NCBI GenBank assembly: GCA_025024175.1
Contig: QCXZ01000003.1
Coordinates: 58,980,023 to 59,044,022 of the forward strand
Length of the DNA stretch: 64,000 nucleotides
DNA from: Rhyzopertha dominica
Taxonomy: Eukaryota; Arthropoda; Insecta; Coleoptera; Bostrichidae
Direction: 5' to 3'
Shown one piece after another: positions 57,601 to 64,000 of the stretch. The notes below the pieces were generated by a model. It was given only the letters and a program-made list of their open reading frames with translations. It was not told the DNA's origin and searched no databases. The translations under genes and the position numbers were made by a program. The number at the start of each line of letters is the position of its first letter. Positions within the stretch are counted from its first letter, which is position 1.

Positions 57601-60600
57601 TACCATACTGGTTTATCAGAATTGTTTGCAGATAGCATTCGACAAAAGGTGTCAAGTAGATAGTGTGTACACTGATTTTTCGAAAGCATTCGATAGAGTT
57701 GGTCTTGCCTTGCTGAAAGCAAAGCTGTCAGAAATAGGGTTTGGGGGCGGAGTGGTGTCTTGGTTGGGTAGCTTCCTGGAGAACACAATATGGCAAAGTT
57801 AAATCAATATGTTTCTAGGAGTATAGATGTGACCTCTGGTGTGCCGCAGGGGTCTCATTGTGGTCCGATTATGTTTAACCTCTTTGTGAATGATTTGCAT
57901 ACCGTATTGAAGTACTGTAATTTCTTAATGTTTATATAAAAAAATTTATGGCATGCGTAGGTTTCAGGATGACCTCAACAGTTTTTTTGAATGGACTAGG
58001 CAAATGGCCTGGTTCTGAACACTGATGAATGTTATGTGATTACGTTCTCAAGACTTTTATCTAGTCTATTATGTGAGTATTCTGTTAATGGTGCACTGGT
58101 TGATAGAATTGCGGTCATCAGGGGCCTTGGTGTTTATATTTTAATGGCAAGTTGACTTTCAAGACATATTTAACGAAAATATGTTCAACGGGATATAGAA
58201 ATCTTGTTTTCCTCATTAGAAATTCAGCTGATTTCTCGATAAGACCTTTTAGGATGCTCTTCTGTTCACTGATTCGTTCTGGCCTTGAATACGCTGGCGT
58301 GGTTTGGTCTCTACTGTGATTGTGATATTGATGCGCTGGAGGAGGTGCAGAGGAGATTCTTGAGACAATGTGGCTTCAGGCTCTCGCTCACGCGTTAAAC
58401 AACTCAATATTCAGCTGTGATGAATATTCTAAACATCCAGTAACTAAAGAATAGTCTCTTTCTGCTATCAGGAGGCAGCTTGTACCTTGCATGTAGCTTG
58501 CACACGTAGTTTTTTGTTTTTTATTTGTTGGTTTCTTTGATGTTCAATTAGGATTGAAATGTATCGCATGTACCATCTTGTATACTACATACTGTATGAT
58601 TTTTTTTCTTTTGTAAAATGGTTAACCGTAACTAAACTACTTACTTACTTATAAGGTTTTTGAATGCAATAACAGCGTCATCTGTATTCACGAAACGCTG
58701 ACCACGCATCTTATCTTTTAACCTTGGAAATAAAAAGATGCTGCGGGGTATTAAGCTAGGGCTGCAGGGCTCCAAGAACTACATCTTTTGCTGAGCTATA
58801 TGGAAAGAAGCATTGCCATGGTGCAAAACAATTTTGCTTTCTTCACGTTGTGAATTTTTTTTTCAAAAGCTTAATACAAACAAACTGTAGTGTACTATTG
58901 TGTATTAAGTGTGTGTTGATCTTCTAAAGCAACAGTTTCGATTCAACTCGTTTAAAAAGAGTGGATTGGGGTATCTACTGTTGGTTGTCGATTCGGGTTC
59001 AAAGGCATATATTTGTGTTTCGTCACTAATTATAATTTACGTACATTTTAAATGGTGAAACAGGTTATATGAATAGAGAAGATTTAACTTTAGCCGAGAA
59101 TGAAACTCGGATCTCTGGAATGCCGCTCCAATGTGCATACCACTACACTACTAAGGAGCAAGTGACAATCGTCCAAAGCATGTATTTTAATTTTGTACAC
59201 CTGACCCCATAGGAAAAATCCAATGTACTTAATTCAGGCGACCTAGCAGCAGATTCAATAGTTTCCCAACGTACTATCGACCTTCCTGGGAAGACGTATC
59301 CAGATAAAGGCGAACATTAATTCCAAAATGTAGTGGAGCGCCGTTTTCTTCAAATATTTATCTGGCTGTTACGTTATCATTCATGAAGGATTGATGCAAA
59401 AAGTTACTTCGTCAGAAAAGCATTGTTCATGTCCATCATCATCGCACAAAACTGACTTCTTCTGTTAGGATCATCTTCATTTAGCTCATGCAGGTAATAT
59501 TTTGTAAGGTTTATATTTGTCTTTTACAATCGACGATTGACATATCATTATCCAAAACGAGCTGTATGGTTGACATTGAACGCTAAATAATGCATCAAGA
59601 GTTTGATTTGCATTTACAATGGACAATTGAATTTCTTTCCAGATTAACGTTATTAAATAATTGTCCATAGCTAACCATCATTAGGATATTAATTAATTTC
59701 AGTTCCATTGAGATTCACCATAGATTAAAATAAATTGCTGTCATGAAACTGACCTTTTAATTTATTGAAAGGTAGGTACTGTACTTCAAAGTGGCATGAA
59801 AAAATGGAAAAAGAGGAGATTGGTTGTCATTAAAAAAATAGATTACGCTTCCCTGGATATGCGTTAGGTAACATACAAAACCAAAAAATAGACACAAATA
59901 AAGTAATTAACAAAACAACTTTTGTTTATTTCATTTTGCTATAAAGTTCATATTCACATAGAAATAAACAAGTTATTCCATTCCTTTTACTAACCCTGTA
60001 TAATTATGTATAGTTATTATCTACGCATTTAGTTACATCAGCCTAAAATATATCACAGGTAACTGTTTACAAAAAATATCAGGTTTCCAAGTTGACAATA
60101 ACGAAATTTAGAGAAACAAGAGAAACGGAAGAACATACTGAATTCCTAATAAAATAAGCGAATACGATACAACCTTGCGTGCGCTCACTATAAACATTCA
60201 CCTCTTGTGCGCTCACTCCAAACATAAACAGTAAGCATTCTGAATAACTTCAAAGTATCAGTTGTCATGCCAGTTTATAAAACAAAAAAATACGTACCTA
60301 TATAAATTACACATTGATGAGTTTTTGATAAATAATCGCACATAACATGTAGGAAAGCATTAAAAGAAAACATTGCATGGTCTCAGTACTTTTAGATTTG
60401 GGAGGGATTATTTATAGGTATTAATTTTATGCCAAAGTATCATAAACTTTATTTTCGTTACACTGAAACAACAATGAAAATAAAGAAACAAAATCAGGAG
60501 TGCAAGAAAAAGCTTTAAAAGTAAAATAAAGATTCTTGTATTTGAACAGGTGAAAATTTTTTTGAAAAAAGTGGTGTTTATGTTGGGCATGGCATTTTGC

Positions 60601-60846
60601 TTAAAATAGCGGTCACTCTATACTTTAGCCTGTTTGTTACTGAATCTTTTTTTGTAGGTTGTATACTTCGTCAATAGCGGTTCAGAAGCCAACGACTTAG
60701 CTGTACTAATGGCAAAATGTTACACTGGTAATCACGATATAATCTCCCTAAGGAATGGTTATCACGGAATGACATGCCAAGTGATGGGATTAACATCTAT
60801 TTCTCATTATAAATATCCAATACCCCAGCAGCCAGGTGCATACAGC
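54610..60846 (+). CDS. AGXT2: Alanine-glyoxylate aminotransferase 2, mitochondrial (first four exons, partial)
   Basis: Class III PLP-dependent aminotransferase of mitochondria that uses alanine or beta-aminoisobutyrate with glyoxylate or pyruvate. Exons: 54610-54786, 54925-55109, 55165-55288, 60658-60846, with GT/AG borders and compatible phases, 225 aa of roughly 500. Residues 1-59 look like a basic mitochondrial presequence ([19 protein letters not shown]). Then come the family segments [77 protein letters not shown] (PLP-phosphate region) and [14 protein letters not shown]. The Schiff-base lysine lies in exons not present here. Exon 4 ends GC|GTGAGT at 60846, and I see no further exon up to 64000. 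Intron 3 is 5.4 kb and crowded with mobile-element relics. Confidence 0.9.
55762..56101. repeat. MITE copy 2, CAGGRTTTCTATAAATGA termini
   Basis: Same family as 47432-47777, here with CAGG/CCTG ends visible, inserted in AGXT2 intron 3. It shares the internal AACGCGGGCGGCG and GAGGCGGCAAATTGATTTAA blocks and contains about 20 bp (ATATACACGGCGACTG) absent from copy 1. Confidence 0.75.
56370..58480 (+). pseudogene. Decayed Jockey-type LINE in AGXT2 intron 3
   Basis: Plus-strand relic in order: end of the APE endonuclease ([15 protein letters not shown], then [12 protein letters not shown]), linker ([31 protein letters not shown]), and reverse transcriptase with fingers and palm ([38 protein letters not shown] in 57836-57856). 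The thumb follows ([20 protein letters not shown]). Many stops and frameshifts. It is followed by AT-rich tail and a TTAC repeat near 58640. Confidence 0.8.
58660..58860 (-). pseudogene. Mariner-like transposase C-terminal relic
   Basis: Minus frame [19 protein letters not shown], one stop, then [17 protein letters not shown] and [10 protein letters not shown], the end of the mariner catalytic domain. The usual H-D/N-N box reads HHGN. It lies in AGXT2 intron 3. Confidence 0.7.
59201..59620 (-). pseudogene. DUF4817-group transposase relic
   Basis: Minus frames read [20 protein letters not shown] near 59470, then [19 protein letters not shown] and a damaged [17 protein letters not shown] end. 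This is the core order of the transposase group also seen at 2820-3066. It is internally deleted and frameshifted. Confidence 0.6.
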
Positions 60847-63800
60847 GTGAGTATTTTTCTCTACTTAGAAATACAAAAGATCCTGCAAACATGTTGCACA
60901 AAAATGCCTGTTAGAATGAATCAAGATGGTGGTGTATTTAATGGAATTATGAATGAATTTGTGAGATATTAGAAAAAATAGAATACTAATTATTGTATAC
61001 AGTCTAAATGACATAGAATAGGTTGCACTAAGAGCAATCACAGACTAGTTCTTATAAATCCAGATCTGATTTCACTGAGAAGTAGCAATAATCATGTGGA
61101 GTTTAAAAAACATCTGTATACCTCGTTTTCGTTTTAACTATTGTGAGTGCTTATACCTTTAATGTTTCTCTCTTAATTATTAGAAATTAATCACACAGAA
61201 ATTAATAATTAAGCTGTCACTGGCTTCGTCTCAATTGTAATAAATCTCTGTTTTATTGAAACACGAGATTTTTTGTACTGATTTGATGTAGAATTGTTTT
61301 CTTAGAGACGAGTATTTTACTGGTTGTAAAATCTTAAATTGATGTTACCAGGTACAGGGATTGTTAATAAAGAAACACGACATTTTACAAGGAAGGTCAC
61401 AGGTATTTTATGCCAACAGCTTTGTGAGTAAACAGTGCGGTTGTCTTTTAACAATAAAGAGTTCATCAATCCTTAGAGTTACTTATATTCAATGGTTTCG
61501 AGATGAATTGAAACATTTCTTAGTTGTTGGCCATTAGTTTATAACTTTTGGCATAAAATTGCCGTTTTCTGTAAGTAGATGGTATTTGTTAAAATAAAAA
61601 GGAATTTTTTTTTGTACAGACGTGCCAAACTTAATGTTTACACTAGTTTAACTAGTAGGTACCATTTCGAATCAAAAGATTGTTTAACTTTTTTATTGCT
61701 CACGTAACTACCACGTACTTATTTAGATCACAAAATATGCTCATTTTCAAGTAATATATTTTGTGCGTCGATCAGTGGCTATAAGGTCTCAGATATTCAA
61801 ATCTGTGATACAACTGCTGTTTGTAATAATCAGATATTTTTACATTAATGGTGAGCTCTGCTTTTGACATTAATTTAAGGGTTAACTTGCTAGGTCATAC
61901 CAACAATATTTGGAAGATATTGTTTGCTGAACGGAATTTAGGCATTTTTGTCGTTATTACTATATATTTAACATCGGTTTTTACCTTCTGCAGTCATAAC
62001 TTCAGCTACAAATTGAATTTCTAAAGATTCTTTTACTTTGTTGAACTTTAAGTGAGTCAGAAATAAGAAATAAAATATAGGTATTACAAATAATAAACAT
62101 TTTAAATTAAAGTTTTTAATGGTAGCAAGCCATAAACTATGAAGTTAGATGTAGTGATAGTTGATGTTATTTTGATGTGGATACGTCATATACAGCACTT
62201 TGGGACTTATCTTGTAAGAATCGGTAATGAGTCATCTAGCGGTGACTACGAGGTAGTTTGGTACGATCGGTAAGTACATAGACCTGCACATTGCTGATTG
62301 TCCAATGAATTTTTGAGCCCATTATAAAAGCCTAGCGAAAGCGAATAAAGAGTTCAGCGGAATAAAATTGCTTTGAATGATTAATCTTTGTCATATTCAT
62401 TTTAGCTCAAAGTAAACTACCTCCTCTAACTTCTACCACTTTTAGTGAGCCACTAGAAACTATTTGTCTCTGGAAAGTCTTAAGAAAATTGGCTTTACTA
62501 AACAACTATCGATTTGCTCTGGTTTACCCCGGTGCTTGCTTATCTTAAAAGAGAACGGATACAGTATTTATCTACTCTGGGTTCAAAAACCGCACCAATA
62601 AAATGATTATTACAGATTTATGACAATTCTATTTTATGCACAAAAAACATCAACTCGAAAAGGAAGTTTATCCATATTTACGTGCAGCATAGACTACAAT
62701 TAATGCAATTGCATGTTATTTAGCATAAAACTGCTGTAAGGCAAATGGTTTTCTAGTTAAATGCGACAGCATTATGCGTATGAACAAAAAAGTTGTATTC
62801 AAATTATCCCGTACTCATTAATAAAGTCAAGGGAAAGTGCAGTATTACGTATGCAGCTCGACGTTTCAGAAATTGTATTCGTGCAAAGTTGGGGCACAGA
62901 TAGAAAAAATTGAAGAAAACTTCTTTTGAAAATGGTTTAAAAAGCATCTGATGATATTAAATAGTGTATTTAGAATCAAGGAGTCTGTCAAAGTGCATTC
63001 TCAAAGCCAGCAGTTTTTGAGAGAGACAAATAGTACAGATCTAAATTTAATAATCTTAACATTTGTTTTTACAATTTCGGATGTAAGTGGTATAAAATGG
63101 GCTATTTTTATAATTTTTTTATTGCATCATCTGAAAGAGCATATCAAAAACTATAAATACAACATGTTGTTTTTTCGTTCCGATTGGTAAATTGTACAAA
63201 AACTTAAAATGAAATTTGAATTTGTGCTTGTTACGTAATAAGTACGTCTCTGTATGCATCAAGTAGTTAACAAACTTTTGATAGATTATGTCTCTCATTT
63301 CTCATAGGAGTGAGTGCGAAGAAATAAAGTTCGTATGTGAATTAGTAAGTCGTAACTAATTTGTACTACTGCCGTTGCGCGTTTGCGTTTGTTTTGTTGT
63401 CGTGCGTGACCTAGCTCAAGAAGATGTTTCATGTAAAGTTTTCTTTTGTGCTTTCAAGCAAAAACCTTCGTTAACTGCACTTCTTGACGACATTGTAAGA
63501 AACCGGAGGCAGAACACAGAAAAACACTTAAACAACAATGTAAAACAACAAAATGAAAATTTGAGGTTGGCAAATAATAAACACCTGTGCAGGCGGTTGC
63601 CCTACTAGCTTGCTGTTAATTGAAACTACTCACTAATAAGTAAATGTATAAGCTCAAAATAAATAAAAAGGAAATAATGTTGCCTTTTAAGTGTTACATG
63701 TGACAACGCTGTAAGGTAGTTTATATGATCACAGATTTATGACGTCATATAAACTTTAAATATTTATTATTGATTATACAGCAACTTTGATAGTTAATCA

Positions 63801-64000
63801 AATAGCTCATCCAACTCCAAACACACGTTTTTTGGTTGTGTGGACCTAACCCATTGAGTGCTTTATAATATAAAAATATATTCAAATGTGACGGACTTGC
63901 GGTTATAACAAAAGTGGACAATAAATAGGTAATTTCAAATGGGACACGCTGTTTATTATTGCAAATTTCAATTATGTACAAAAAATTCCAGTTTGTTAAA
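60847..64000. other. AGXT2 intron 4 or downstream, no exon recognised
   Basis: AT-rich sequence with no class III aminotransferase motif. 62327-62365 has TATAAAAG and AATAAAGAG close together, LTR- or promoter-like, without supporting structure. The 77-codon frame 63375-63608 starts with TTG and is not assignable. Confidence 0.4.

Noticed and set aside
62300..62420. Possible solo LTR or promoter (TATAAAAG with nearby AATAAA)
   Set aside because: No inverted TG/CA ends, target duplication, PBS or PPT could be found.
1..64000. tRNA, rRNA or CRISPR features
   Set aside because: No cloverleaf, rRNA-like block or spaced repeat array was found by eye. The only tRNA-like sequences are the retrotransposon primer-binding sites.

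Overview
This 64 kb window looks like AT-rich insect genomic DNA. It has small exons with GT/AG introns, an arthropod-type Inr+DPE core promoter, Jockey-type LINEs, Tc1/mariner relics and a THAP-bearing element. I lean towards a beetle, but the order is inferred, not shown. Scattered single Ns point to a draft assembly.

Host genes, left to right. (1) The 5' end of protein kinase N (Pkn, minus): exon 1 at 20137-20160 and an HR1 exon at 14082-14412; the rest is outside the window or unrecognised. (2) A complete COG6 gene (minus, 7 coding exons, 21302-40047, 627 aa), a Golgi-tethering subunit. (3) A complete BtpA-family TIM-barrel gene (plus, 5 exons, 40233-45298, 277 aa), divergent from COG6 with 185 bp between start codons. 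(4) A complete four-exon Dbl-type RhoGEF (DH-PH, minus, 45505-50584, 531 aa), convergent with the BtpA gene. (5) The first four exons of mitochondrial AGXT2 (plus, 54610-60846), running off the right side.

The most unusual object lies in COG6 intron 5 (21989-36598). It is a 12.4 kb composite of a Ty3/gypsy retrotransposon (22306-34703), made of two nearly complete gag-pol copies head to head, with about 5.9 kb arms and a 7 bp spacer. An extra LTR+PBS sits at the left end, fused exactly at the end of the 18-nt primer-binding site to an inverted, truncated U3. The composite has one 4-bp target duplication (CTAT). Its empty site can be read from a related repeat at 43.97 kb, so it appears to have entered the genome as one unit. 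The LTR+PBS block has the extent of plus-strand strong-stop DNA, which suggests an aberrant reverse-transcription product. The three PBS copies differ at the same two bases, as if primed by different tRNA-Pro isodecoders. Because the composite is inside a transcribed intron, COG6 pre-mRNA would carry a very long retrotransposon hairpin, a potential endo-siRNA source.

The remaining sequence is introns and intergenic DNA full of decayed mobile elements: LINE fragments (3.3-5.5, 13.7, 46.6, 56.4-58.5 kb), DDE transposase relics (0.7, 2.9, 6.2, 17.8, 58.7, 59.4 kb), foldback repeats with ACAGGGT termini (7.9-9.6, 37.2-38.4, 43.6-44.6, 51.2-52.1 kb), a two-copy MITE family (47.4 and 55.8 kb), and a 1 kb TIR element with a broken THAP domain (52.7-53.7 kb).
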